64,000 nucleotides of DNA from an uncultured Bacteroidales bacterium (lineage in GTDB: Bacteria > Bacteroidota > Bacteroidia > Bacteroidales > FEN-979). The DNA lies in the NCBI GenBank assembly GCA_903887775.1, contig CAISRB010000007.1:1-64000 (forward strand), in the 5' to 3' direction. Shown here piece by piece: positions 51,131 through 59,965 of the stretch (positions are counted from its first letter, which is position 1; every line of letters starts with the position of its first letter). The notes under the pieces were generated by a model. It did not search any database. It was not told the DNA's origin and saw only the letters and a program-made list of their open reading frames with translations. The position numbers were made by a program, and so were the translations under genes.

Positions 51131-52220
51131 ACTTAGGTAGATGATCTTTCAATTGGGTTATGGTTTGAAAGTATATCTGTTTATCTTTTGCCTCCCTTCT
51201 GGTCAATGTACGTCTAAGCAGAAAATCATACTCAGTTAATATCAATCCCTCCTTTAAAAGGGTTGCTCTTGCTATAATATGTTTTAAATGAAGGTTCTGT
51301 TTGCTTATAATATATTCTTTTATTTGTGAGAATTTTTCTTCAGGCAATTTCATGGCTAAGGTTGAATGAAAGGTAAAATAGTGTTCATGATCGTAAGAAC
51401 TAAGTGTGCAATAAGGGCGGATAGATTCAGCAAACTGCATTCGAAATTCTTTTAATTTTCGACATGGTTGCACAACAAGAAATAAAACCTTCCTTTCCTC
51501 AAATGTACCAAACCCATTGATTTCAAAATTCATTAAAGGAGTTTCAGAACATAAGCGGATAAAATCCTTGATTAATCTTTTTTCGTCATTAGTAGTAAAT
51601 GGACCGGCTAAAGTTATATGTGGAATAACTCTTGTACTTGATATCCCAAAATTTTTATAGATGTCATTGACTAATTGCTTGATAAGAAATTTTGCTTTCC
51701 CCTGAAATCTGAAAACGAGGAGATATTTGTTCTTGTTATTTCCATTTCGTGGGATTTCCTTGAAATTGTCAAGATCTTCGTTCAGACTGTCTTTAATAAT
51801 TCTAACTGTTGAAAATTGCTTTAGGCTTTCTATAACCATCGATGAATGTGCTTGTGCCTCTGCTTTGGAACAACTGGATTTATCATCAGGAGTTATTCTT
51901 ATCGTGTAGATAATATTTTTCTTTTGACCGCGCTTGATATCTGTTATATACAACCCATTGTCAATGATAATTCCATGGTCTAAATTCTGAAGATTCTTTT
52001 TTGCCTGACTAATAATTTTCATAGATTCTTCGTGCGATAAATTCTCCAAATATTCATTTCTGATGGCCGTTATCATTTGTTTTTTATTATACATGCCACT
52101 GCTAACTTGTTTTTTTAATCCTAACGTAACAGCCATAAGTGCGACTAATTCCATCTCAATTCGAGATGCATGATCCAAATTATTCGCAATAAACTCGGCC
52201 TCAAATTGTGATTTCTTCAT
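51060..52220 (-). CDS. 2H phosphoesterase (2'-5' RNA ligase family) with an unrecognised N-terminal domain
   Basis: The C-terminal half has the two HxT/S motifs of the 2H phosphoesterase superfamily: His201 in PHITLAGPF and His285 in TFHSTLAM, 84 residues apart, as in 2'-5' RNA ligases and cyclic phosphodiesterases. The N-terminal 165 residues include IEMELVALMAVTLGLKKQ and YITDIKRGQKKNIIYTIRITPDDKSSCSKAEAQAHSS; I do not recognise this part. At 386 residues the protein is about twice a minimal 2H enzyme. It would act on 2',3'-cyclic or 2'-5'-linked phosphates. The last 24 codons overlap the thioredoxin gene. Confidence 0.75.
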   Translation of the reverse strand: MKKSQFEAEFIANNLDHASRIEMELVALMAVTLGLKKQVSSGMYNKKQMITAIRNEYLENLSHEESMKIISQAKKNLQNLDHGIIIDNGLYITDIKRGQKKNIIYTIRITPDDKSSCSKAEAQAHSSMVIESLKQFSTVRIIKDSLNEDLDNFKEIPRNGNNKNKYLLVFRFQGKAKFLIKQLVNDIYKNFGISSTRVIPHITLAGPFTTNDEKRLIKDFIRLCSETPLMNFEINGFGTFEERKVLFLVVQPCRKLKEFRMQFAESIRPYCTLSSYDHEHYFTFHSTLAMKLPEEKFSQIKEYIISKQNLHLKHIIARATLLKEGLILTEYDFLLRRTLTRREAKDKQIYFQTITQLKDHLPKSISPDSSSHPAPSRSTSSGNVRL

Positions 52221-52250
52221 TTTTCAGTCATATTCACTTCAGCTTAAAGA

Positions 52251-53612
52251 CTATTTTATTCTGCTGAGTTTTTCCTTGGCTTTAGGTTCATATTCTGAAT
52301 TGGAGTAGTAAAGAATGAATTGCTCCCAGGCATCCTTTGTGTTTATTTTCTCGGCCTCCTTAAAGGCAATTTGAGCCTTGGTCTTTAAAACCAATGGATG
52401 CTGAGCCAACGATGGATACTGCTCCATGTATTGGTCAATAATTTTTATATCGTTCATCAGGGATACCTGCACAAAAACAAGCGAATCCCTCAAATGAAAA
52501 GCTGCTGGTATTTGCGCCGCTGCCGGAAATTGGTAAATGAATTCTTCAAAGCCAGATATTGTATTCATTCGGGTAGCTTCATCAAAAGCTTTTTGATCTC
52601 TTAACCTTATTGCATCCTTCTTTCTTTGTGAGTTAGGATACCAGCTAATGAACCTGTTATAGGTTTCAACTGTATTAGTTGTTTGTATTTCCTGAAAAAT
52701 GAGATTATCCCTCAGAGAAAGTACTCCTTCGGCAGGTTCTGAACGGAGGAATCTGTTAAGAAAATCTTGGTAATCCTTTGATGTATTTCTTTCCTGAACC
52801 TGCTCATAATATTTCAGAATAAATTTTTCAATAGCCTTAGCATTATAATTAGAATTAGGGAAATGAGAGAGATAAGAGCTATATGAATCAAGCGTATTGT
52901 TTTGCAAGGCTTTAACAAATTCAAGCGAATCAATAATTACTGTTACTCGTTGAAATAATTCACTTGTTGGATACTTTTTCATATAATCATATGCATTCGT
53001 AAGAGTCATCTCTTTGCACAAATCCATATATGCTGATTTATTCCGCAACCTGACAGCTTCGTCACGATCCACAGCGTTGGGGAATCTTTCAATAAACAAA
53101 TCATATTCCTTGACAGTATTCGTTTTTTCTATTTTCTCAAATTCAGCGTGATTCCTGAATTGAATAATATCCTTAAAATATATTGAATTGGAAAATTCAT
53201 TAGAAAAAATCTCTGCATTTTCAAGAGTCGGACTTTTCTTGACAGAATCATACAATTTCCTCTCAATAACTTCATAATCCTGAGATATCTTCCCTTTAAT
53301 ATCAGGGAGAGTTTTATTGAATTCTGCCAACTGAATATCATTTTGTTCATTTACAATATTTTTTGCTTTTCTGATATATCGGAATGCGGAAAAATAATCA
53401 TGCTTTTCATACATGTTATTCGAACAAACAAGAGCCATACCGTAGTTTGCAAGAAGATCCTTGTCATCTTCAAGCAATGATTCCCTAAATATTATAGAGG
53501 CTTTTATGAGATCATTCTTATTTAACTTTGCAAAGCCCTTTGCAGATTGCTGGCTTTTACCAGAAAAAGATATTAGAATTATTAAAAAGAAAGAGAAAAT
53601 GATACGATTCAT
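52251..53612 (-). CDS. Secreted helical repeat protein of unknown function
   Basis: A signal peptide (about residues 1-20) is followed by repeated helical units with the pattern NTxxxYxxFIxxYPxSxxxxxAxxLRD (clear at EKTNTVKEYDLFIERFPNAVDRDEAVRLR, TTNTVETYNRFISWYPNSQRKKDAIRLRD and RMNTISGFEEFIYQFPAAAQIPAAFHLRD). The repeats resemble TPR-type solenoids. It sits between the 2H phosphoesterase and a divergent gene that weakly resembles TssR, and may be a scaffold for that locus. The name of the repeat family is not certain. Confidence 0.65.
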   Translation of the reverse strand: MNRIIFSFFLIILISFSGKSQQSAKGFAKLNKNDLIKASIIFRESLLEDDKDLLANYGMALVCSNNMYEKHDYFSAFRYIRKAKNIVNEQNDIQLAEFNKTLPDIKGKISQDYEVIERKLYDSVKKSPTLENAEIFSNEFSNSIYFKDIIQFRNHAEFEKIEKTNTVKEYDLFIERFPNAVDRDEAVRLRNKSAYMDLCKEMTLTNAYDYMKKYPTSELFQRVTVIIDSLEFVKALQNNTLDSYSSYLSHFPNSNYNAKAIEKFILKYYEQVQERNTSKDYQDFLNRFLRSEPAEGVLSLRDNLIFQEIQTTNTVETYNRFISWYPNSQRKKDAIRLRDQKAFDEATRMNTISGFEEFIYQFPAAAQIPAAFHLRDSLVFVQVSLMNDIKIIDQYMEQYPSLAQHPLVLKTKAQIAFKEAEKINTKDAWEQFILYYSNSEYEPKAKEKLSRIK

Positions 53613-53710
53613 ACATTAAATATTTTTATTTTTACTACAATTTAGAATAAGAGATGTTTGTCAAAGATATTACATTTTATATAAAAACAGATGTGCCATT
53701 TTGCACTTAT

Positions 53711-55120
53711 ATGTCAAAATACCGTACTATTTTTTTTCTAATATTCTTTTTAGTTTATTCTCCGATAAAAGGCAGCTCTCAGAATGAGAAGAATTTCAAA
53801 CCGATGGGTATACCAGAAGTTTTTATCATGCCTTCTCCAGGATCTGATAATGAAAGCATCATGGGGGTAATTCCGGGTTCATTATGGCAAATCTATTCTG
53901 ATATAGATGAGAATTTGGTATACTCAGGCAGTGATGGACTTATTCCAATAAACAGGGTTAAATTTCTGACAGCCTTCCTTGTTGGAAATGAAAAGAACGG
54001 TTTTCTGCAAGTTTATAATTGCCCAAAATCACCCGGTACAGGTTTTTTTTTGACTAATTCAGCTATACAAATTGGTTGGATTAAAAAAAGTTCAGCCATT
54101 CTGTGGTCTCACTGTCTCCTTGATTCAATTACTGGCAGTGAATTGCAGCTACTTACCTATTCGACTTCAGGGCCTCTTAAACTAATTGAAAATGAAAAGT
54201 ATCAGGATGGGGTTGATCTATTTCTTGACCCCAGTTTAACTAAAAAGACTGGTAGAAAGACTTCCTCCAACCAGCTTTACTTTGTTTACAAAATAACGGC
54301 AAAATCGGTCCTCATAGGAAATGACAGAAGAATCAGTGGCAATGATAATCCCAATCAAATTATTTTGGGCTGGATTCCTGTTAACTACTGTTTTTTCCTA
54401 TCAAATCGAATCTGGCTAGCACCAAATGATAATTCCGAAGCAATTGAAGAACGAAATAAAAAAGGAATTTCTCCGACCCTTTTTATTGATGAAGAACATG
54501 CACGACAGTACTCAGAAAATAATCCTGTTCAAACAAGGTTTATTCTTTGGAATGATCAGAGGAATGCCGCATATCCACCAGAATTGTTCAGATTTCCAGT
54601 GATTTCTGAAAAAAATCATATCCTGAAAGTCACAATTGTTGATGATGATTTTAAAAATGCCTTTACCTCGGAAAAAGCTTCCGGTTTGAATTATCCGGTG
54701 TTCAAAAAGGTAACCTTAATAAGCAATTATGACCTCAATAATGTTTTATCAAACATGAATAGATTAATTGAAGCCTATAATTCACCTGAACCAAGAACCA
54801 ATGTGCATCGTGTCATTACAAAATTGCTTTCGGATGATTTTCAGAATATTGAGGAGGAGTTCGTCAATAATATGACATTCAAAGAAATTTTTAAAAAACT
54901 ATTTTGGATTTGTGATCAGCAGTCTCCTCTTTTAACTTATAAACTGCGACGAATCGAAGATCGAACAATTTTGACAGATAAAATACTTAAGGATTTTTTT
55001 GCCGATCTTAAAGGTAAAGAAACCCATTTATCTCTTATTTCTGTAAAGGATTACGACCAACTCTCTTTTATCTCAAATAATAACAGATATTTTTGGATTG
55101 ATATCAGCTTTTTCCTTTGA
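53711..55120 (+). CDS. Secreted protein with weak TssR-like features
   Basis: A signal peptide (MSKYRTIFFLIFFLVYSPIKGSSQ with start at 53711; an earlier ATG at 53654 adds 19 residues) precedes a beta-rich N-terminal half. It has two GW-containing segments that resemble stretches I recall in TssR of Bacteroidota type VI secretion loci: IGWIKKSSAILWSHCL and GWIPVNYCFFLSNRIWLAPN. The C-terminal half is mixed. TssR is normally longer and sits among other tss genes, none of which is visible. The match is by eye and uncertain. It is divergent from the repeat protein and convergent with the last gene of the kinase operon. Confidence 0.45.
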   Translation: MSKYRTIFFLIFFLVYSPIKGSSQNEKNFKPMGIPEVFIMPSPGSDNESIMGVIPGSLWQIYSDIDENLVYSGSDGLIPINRVKFLTAFLVGNEKNGFLQVYNCPKSPGTGFFLTNSAIQIGWIKKSSAILWSHCLLDSITGSELQLLTYSTSGPLKLIENEKYQDGVDLFLDPSLTKKTGRKTSSNQLYFVYKITAKSVLIGNDRRISGNDNPNQIILGWIPVNYCFFLSNRIWLAPNDNSEAIEERNKKGISPTLFIDEEHARQYSENNPVQTRFILWNDQRNAAYPPELFRFPVISEKNHILKVTIVDDDFKNAFTSEKASGLNYPVFKKVTLISNYDLNNVLSNMNRLIEAYNSPEPRTNVHRVITKLLSDDFQNIEEEFVNNMTFKEIFKKLFWICDQQSPLLTYKLRRIEDRTILTDKILKDFFADLKGKETHLSLISVKDYDQLSFISNNNRYFWIDISFFL

Positions 55121-55161
55121 TTTTATATTCCGGTCGAACCAGATTCTGCCATCCATCCCTA

Positions 55162-55998
55162 TCATTTGGCTGGTGTGAACCTGAATCCTTTGATAATAAC
55201 TTCTATCTCATCCTTTGCCTGGACTGTAAGAGTCTGATTGTTACCAAAGAACCACAGGCTTATCCTGACGTGTTCATTGAGGTATTCCGGAACTTTGTCA
55301 CTGATGTATTTTTTTTCGGATATAAGTTTATGCTTTTCTGAAGGGTTTGATGAGAAACCTTGGATGCTTGAAAACTCCACAGCGATGGTTTTTCCGAGCT
55401 GTTTGGACCAGATGAATTTGTGAGTAGATTTATTACTTGGCGGTAAATCAGGTGAAAAGCAATAAATACTTTTATAATCCGATGGGGGTGGACAAATGCC
55501 TAAGACATCATCAGGAACGGAACCAACGATATACCAGCCTGCATTTGTTGAAGGTTTGTTCCATCTGCTGAAGCTGATCTCAATCGGTCCATAAGTTGAT
55601 TTTAAGTCAATGTTATCAGAGACAGGGTGTTCAGAAATTCCCAGAGTGAAGACAATTCTGGGATCTAAATGAGACACATCGCTTTGAATGTAAAAACAAT
55701 ATTCCCCATACCCAAGTGATGATGACAATTCGACTTCAGAGCAATAATAAACACCAAATATCTTTTTTAACTTCAAGTGCATTCTTCCCTCCACATCAAC
55801 AAACTGCATGGAAGTGTCATCTTTCCAGGTGTTGTTTTTATCAGGGGTAGGATGATTATCGTTTACCTGCCAGGAATAGCCGCAAAAAGTCAGCTGACGC
55901 TTTTGCCCAAAGCTGGAAAGAGAAATGTTCAGGCACACAAGCCATGTTAAGATTGCTGAAAAAATAACGCTTCTGTTCATTTCTATTGGAATTAACAT
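55162..55998 (-). CDS. Secreted GH16-like concanavalin-type jellyroll protein, probably without activity
   Basis: A signal peptide is followed by a beta jellyroll of the GH16/concanavalin type: LTFCGYSWQVNDN, VDVEGRMHLKLKKIFGVYYCSEVELSSSLGYGEYCFYIQSD, and PIEISFSRW. The GH16 catalytic ExDxE stretch is not present; the aligned region reads NIDLKSTYGPIEISF, so it probably binds rather than cuts. The kinase stop and this start share a TGATG (ATG at 55996-55998). A later ATG at 55980 (MNRSVIFSA) gives a more usual signal peptide. It is the last gene of the operon. Confidence 0.65.
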   Translation of the reverse strand: MLIPIEMNRSVIFSAILTWLVCLNISLSSFGQKRQLTFCGYSWQVNDNHPTPDKNNTWKDDTSMQFVDVEGRMHLKLKKIFGVYYCSEVELSSSLGYGEYCFYIQSDVSHLDPRIVFTLGISEHPVSDNIDLKSTYGPIEISFSRWNKPSTNAGWYIVGSVPDDVLGICPPPSDYKSIYCFSPDLPPSNKSTHKFIWSKQLGKTIAVEFSSIQGFSSNPSEKHKLISEKKYISDKVPEYLNEHVRISLWFFGNNQTLTVQAKDEIEVIIKGFRFTPAK

Positions 55999-57509
55999 CA
56001 ATTTAATGGGAATGTGACTGTATAAGTATTACGGAGACTTATCTTTTGATTGTTACAAGACCCGGGATTCCAGTGCCCCGGCAACCTACAAAATATTTCC
56101 AGTATTTTCGGATCTATTTCAGGGGTCAATCCCTTTAATACCGAGACATTTCTGATCATACCAGAGGTGTCAATAGTATATTCGATGATTATAGATCCTT
56201 GTGGAATGTTTAACCGTCCGGACATGTTCCTCACATTTTCAGAAATAAATTGCAGTATTGATGAATTACCTCTATCATAACTAGCTTGTATGGTATCATG
56301 AGGAACTTGAGCAGGGGTTTGAGGGTTTGTCACTGCCGTGATTGTATTCTTTATGGAGGTAGTATTAGTCACCTGGGATGTTGTGGGTTGAGCTTTATTC
56401 CTCCTGAAAAGAAGGATGCCTGACAAAATAATCAAACCAGCCATAAGAGCACCCAGAAATATAATAATGAATGAATAGGATGGCATTGTAATTCTTTTAT
56501 GAGGAAATTTCAGGATAAGTCTAATAGGTTTTCGTTTTCTTTCGATTGATCTTGTTTTCCTCATTGGTTCTTCAACCACCCTGTTCAGTATACTGATAAA
56601 TTCTTTACCGGTACTTGCAGGTCTTTTATCCGGAGATTTTTCTAACAACTGTAACAATAGGTCCCCCAGTTTCTTTGGAACGGAAGGATCAATATCTGAA
56701 GGATGCTCTGGCTTGGAATAAATTACTTTATTGATTGTAAGAATAGAGGAATCACCTTTCAGTGGGACCATTCCTGTAAGGCATTCATATAATACTACTG
56801 CAAGGCTGTACAGGTCACTTCGGTTATCCAGCATTTGTCCCTGAGCCTGTTCAGGACTCATATATTCAGGTGTTCCGAATATTTCACCCACTTGGGTCAT
56901 TTTAGGGCCATCATTCGCCCTTGCAATACCAAAATCAGTCAGTACGCTTCTCCCGGATGTTGTAATAAAGATATTGCTGCTTTTAACATCCCTATGTAAT
57001 AGTCCCTTTTCATGAATATAATTTAATGCTTCGGCCATGGAAACAACGATTCTGAGGTTGTCTTTGAGTTTTAGCCTCTTTCCTGACCTGAGAAGACTTT
57101 CCAGATCGGCGCCATCAAGGAATTCCATTGCCATATAATGGATTCCATGAATCTCCCCTTCATCATATATCCTGACTATATTGGGATGATCAAGTGAAGC
57201 TGCAATCCTGGCTTCAGCATGGAACCTTGCAAGAAAATCCTTGTCATGTACAAGATTGGGATGTATAACTTTCAAGGCAACGGCCCGATTCAATTTTTTC
57301 TGTACTGCTTTGTATAAAACAGCCATACCGCCTTTACCCACTTCAGAAATGATTTCGTATTGGTTGACTAAAGCTGACCGGATCAGAGTATCGAAATCCT
57401 GGAAATTATTTTTCATTCCTTCATTCAGGATTGAGCCACAAAACCTACATTTAATTGCGACCGACTTAATAGTTTCTCCGCAATAAGGGCAAATTTTCGT
57501 ATTGATCAT
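55998..57509 (-). CDS. Transmembrane Ser/Thr protein kinase with N-terminal zinc ribbon and C-terminal TonB-like domain
   Basis: The start at 57509 (ATGA overlap with the hydrolase stop) gives 503 residues. A zinc ribbon (Cys7, Cys10, Cys21, Cys24) precedes a Hanks-type kinase: glycine loop GKGG at 58-61, Lys80, Glu99, HRDVKSSN with Asp174, DFG at 192-194 and TPEYMSPEQ. One membrane helix lies at about 345-368. The last 95 residues resemble a TonB C-terminal domain: GNSSILQFISENV...GSIIIEYTIDTSGMIRNVSVLKG. All catalytic residues are intact. The kinase would be cytoplasmic and the TonB-like part in the periplasm. The downstream and upstream genes encode phosphatase, FHA protein and others. Confidence 0.92.
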   Translation of the reverse strand: MINTKICPYCGETIKSVAIKCRFCGSILNEGMKNNFQDFDTLIRSALVNQYEIISEVGKGGMAVLYKAVQKKLNRAVALKVIHPNLVHDKDFLARFHAEARIAASLDHPNIVRIYDEGEIHGIHYMAMEFLDGADLESLLRSGKRLKLKDNLRIVVSMAEALNYIHEKGLLHRDVKSSNIFITTSGRSVLTDFGIARANDGPKMTQVGEIFGTPEYMSPEQAQGQMLDNRSDLYSLAVVLYECLTGMVPLKGDSSILTINKVIYSKPEHPSDIDPSVPKKLGDLLLQLLEKSPDKRPASTGKEFISILNRVVEEPMRKTRSIERKRKPIRLILKFPHKRITMPSYSFIIIFLGALMAGLIILSGILLFRRNKAQPTTSQVTNTTSIKNTITAVTNPQTPAQVPHDTIQASYDRGNSSILQFISENVRNMSGRLNIPQGSIIIEYTIDTSGMIRNVSVLKGLTPEIDPKILEIFCRLPGHWNPGSCNNQKISLRNTYTVTFPLN

Positions 57510-59962
57510 CGTATCCCGTCGTTTTGCCATTGAAATCTGTCAATTTCAACGAAATCACCCGGTTGGACATGATTGTATCCTCCGAAATATTCCTGGATTT
57601 CTATTTGACATTCCTCCTGTGTTACGGATGTTATAACGCCATTTGCCTTGATGGACCTGCTGTTTAAGCCAGACATGAAGATGCTGCATCTTGTACCAGG
57701 CATTATTCCGTATAATTTCCCAAGTGGAGCTTCCGCTACTCCTCCAATTACAGAAGTTATACCTGCCTGTAGGGAATTGTTTCCGCCACCAACTAATATA
57801 GACCTTTCAAAATGGATCTGTTCATTCGTTCCAATTGGATCAGTCATGGTCAAACTGAATCCAATTTTATAATCTCCTGATCCTTCATTGGGTACAAATG
57901 ACAATGTTGTACCTGAAAAATTTCTGGTAATATCTATAATCCTATGATTTGGGGTCTCTAATGTTATATTTGCATTGATCCTTTTGTCGGCCAGATAATG
58001 AGTGACATCTTTTATTTCATACCTTACCAGATTATTATTGGCAAATCCCTGGCTGATATCGAAATTTTTAGGCCGGTCACTGCTAATATTAAGTGTACAT
58101 TTTTCTCCTTCCGGTGGCAAACTGACTCCCCTGATGATTGCATTCCATTTACCCGGGACAGGATTCTGAATCTTTCCTGAAATGTAATTTCTGGCTAAAA
58201 TGCCTCCAGGGATTGATCCTGCATTGTAAATTCTTCCATGAGGATCCTTCAGTTGAATGTCACAGCTGCTGCCTGGCCAGTTCAGAAAGAAAATAATTGT
58301 ACCCAAAGCCAGCTTAGGGCCAATGAAAAATGGGACTTGTAGCTCCTGGCCTTGATGTATGATATCAGAATACTTGCAGATCCATGTATCGTTCTTACAC
58401 TCCATGATAAATTGATAAAATGAAGAAACAATATCTAGCTCATCATTAGCTTTTATATATTGGCCGGAAGTTTCAGATGCAATGTTCCCGAGCAGATTCC
58501 CATCAGCAAAATCCTTGTAGCTTATTGCATAAATTGGAATCTGGTGTTGCTTATACCAGTCGGCCTCATTGTGATAATCTCCCTTGCCATCTGTAAATAA
58601 TAGTACCGCAGTATGTTCAAAAGTATTCCTTGTGCTTTCAAGTGCCCGCTGTAACTCACTAAGCCCACTGCCAATATTGGTATTCCCATCAGCATCGATG
58701 CTATTAATTTGTTGAATAAGATTATCCTTGTCCCAGTTCGAATAATTGTTCTGATTCAGCCATCGACCAGAATTGTCGAAATCTATCAGGTAGAGATCAT
58801 CAGACCTGTCAATATAATCCAGCAATTGTATAAATCCGGTTTTCCTGATATTATGCGGATCTGAGGAGGACATGCTTCCTGAGGAATCCAGGATGAATCC
58901 TATATTCACTTTGGGTTCTTCATTCTGGGCAGAATTTTGTGTATTTATAAGAATAGCTTGTAAAGCATTCAGGAACTGCTGAATGTCATCTGTCGCATCC
59001 AGATGGAACTTGTCGGTATGAAAATAATACGGATTTAATTCGTTCCCGTTTTTAACAGCCCGTTTGATATCCTGTGAAGCTACAGTAACTACACCATCAG
59101 TGAGATCAACATCAAGCCTTTCTGAATATAGGTCAAGAGGGACCGACTGACCTCTTAGAATATCCATTCTTCTTCCCTCACTGTTAATATAATCCAGGAT
59201 ATCTTTCATAAATGGATGTAAATTATCTGTAGGGGCGTAACGGCTAATAATAATTGATGTTGGCAGTGTTGGGGGAAAAACCTGGCTATACAAATGTTTC
59301 ATTTGATCAGAAGCCGGTTTCAGATATTCTGGTGCTTTGGATTTCAATATGTCAATCGTCAAAGTAGCGTTGATTATAGATTCTAATCTTTGTTTATCAA
59401 AGGGATTTATAATATACTTGTTGATCATTTCCTTGGCATACCCCAGGTAAGATCCTAAATGAGGAGTACAAATCGTGATCATCCCTGCCAAATGGCTGCT
59501 CCCGTAATCCATGATATAGCTCCTTATGGCAAGGCCACCCATGGAATGGCCCACGAGAACAATTTTATCTATAAAGGTGAAATCCTGTAATATCCTTTGT
59601 ATGACACGATTGACCTCATTGCCCTGATCCTGAAATGTAAGATTTTGATTTTCGGAAAAATCCAGTGTAAAAAGACATAGCGGATTTGTGATATAGCCAT
59701 TTGACGTTGAATAATTTCCAGCTGATTGAAAATCAAGACTCCAGCTATCTTTCACAGCATAATTACCCTCATAAATATTCCCCATCGCTGTTAGGGTTGA
59801 AATGGGTTTATCCCATCGGGTATGAGAACCCCCTAGACCATGGACAAATAGGATTCCGATTTTTTTACCAGGATCTGAGATAAAAGGAGAGCCCTGCATC
59901 ATTATTGCATTCATGATTAACAAACATAACAGGGCAAAATTGATGATCCTTTTCATAAGCAT
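57506..59962 (-). CDS. Fusion of an alpha/beta-hydrolase (lipase-like) and a von Willebrand factor A domain
   Basis: After a signal peptide, an alpha/beta-hydrolase opens GILFVHGLGGSHTRWDK and has the nucleophile elbow GHSMGG (KIVLVGHSMGGLAIRSY), as in PGAP1/lipase-type enzymes. From about residue 350 a vWA domain follows, with the MIDAS motif DSSGS (IGFILDSSGSMSSSD) and later FTDGKGDYHNEADWYKQH. The C-terminal 250 residues are beta-rich. No protein with this order is familiar to me. The hydrolase may cut a lipid or ester in the envelope. Overlaps the kinase gene by four bases (ATGA). Confidence 0.82.
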   Translation of the reverse strand: MLMKRIINFALLCLLIMNAIMMQGSPFISDPGKKIGILFVHGLGGSHTRWDKPISTLTAMGNIYEGNYAVKDSWSLDFQSAGNYSTSNGYITNPLCLFTLDFSENQNLTFQDQGNEVNRVIQRILQDFTFIDKIVLVGHSMGGLAIRSYIMDYGSSHLAGMITICTPHLGSYLGYAKEMINKYIINPFDKQRLESIINATLTIDILKSKAPEYLKPASDQMKHLYSQVFPPTLPTSIIISRYAPTDNLHPFMKDILDYINSEGRRMDILRGQSVPLDLYSERLDVDLTDGVVTVASQDIKRAVKNGNELNPYYFHTDKFHLDATDDIQQFLNALQAILINTQNSAQNEEPKVNIGFILDSSGSMSSSDPHNIRKTGFIQLLDYIDRSDDLYLIDFDNSGRWLNQNNYSNWDKDNLIQQINSIDADGNTNIGSGLSELQRALESTRNTFEHTAVLLFTDGKGDYHNEADWYKQHQIPIYAISYKDFADGNLLGNIASETSGQYIKANDELDIVSSFYQFIMECKNDTWICKYSDIIHQGQELQVPFFIGPKLALGTIIFFLNWPGSSCDIQLKDPHGRIYNAGSIPGGILARNYISGKIQNPVPGKWNAIIRGVSLPPEGEKCTLNISSDRPKNFDISQGFANNNLVRYEIKDVTHYLADKRINANITLETPNHRIIDITRNFSGTTLSFVPNEGSGDYKIGFSLTMTDPIGTNEQIHFERSILVGGGNNSLQAGITSVIGGVAEAPLGKLYGIMPGTRCSIFMSGLNSRSIKANGVITSVTQEECQIEIQEYFGGYNHVQPGDFVEIDRFQWQNDGIR

Positions 59963-59965
59963 TCT

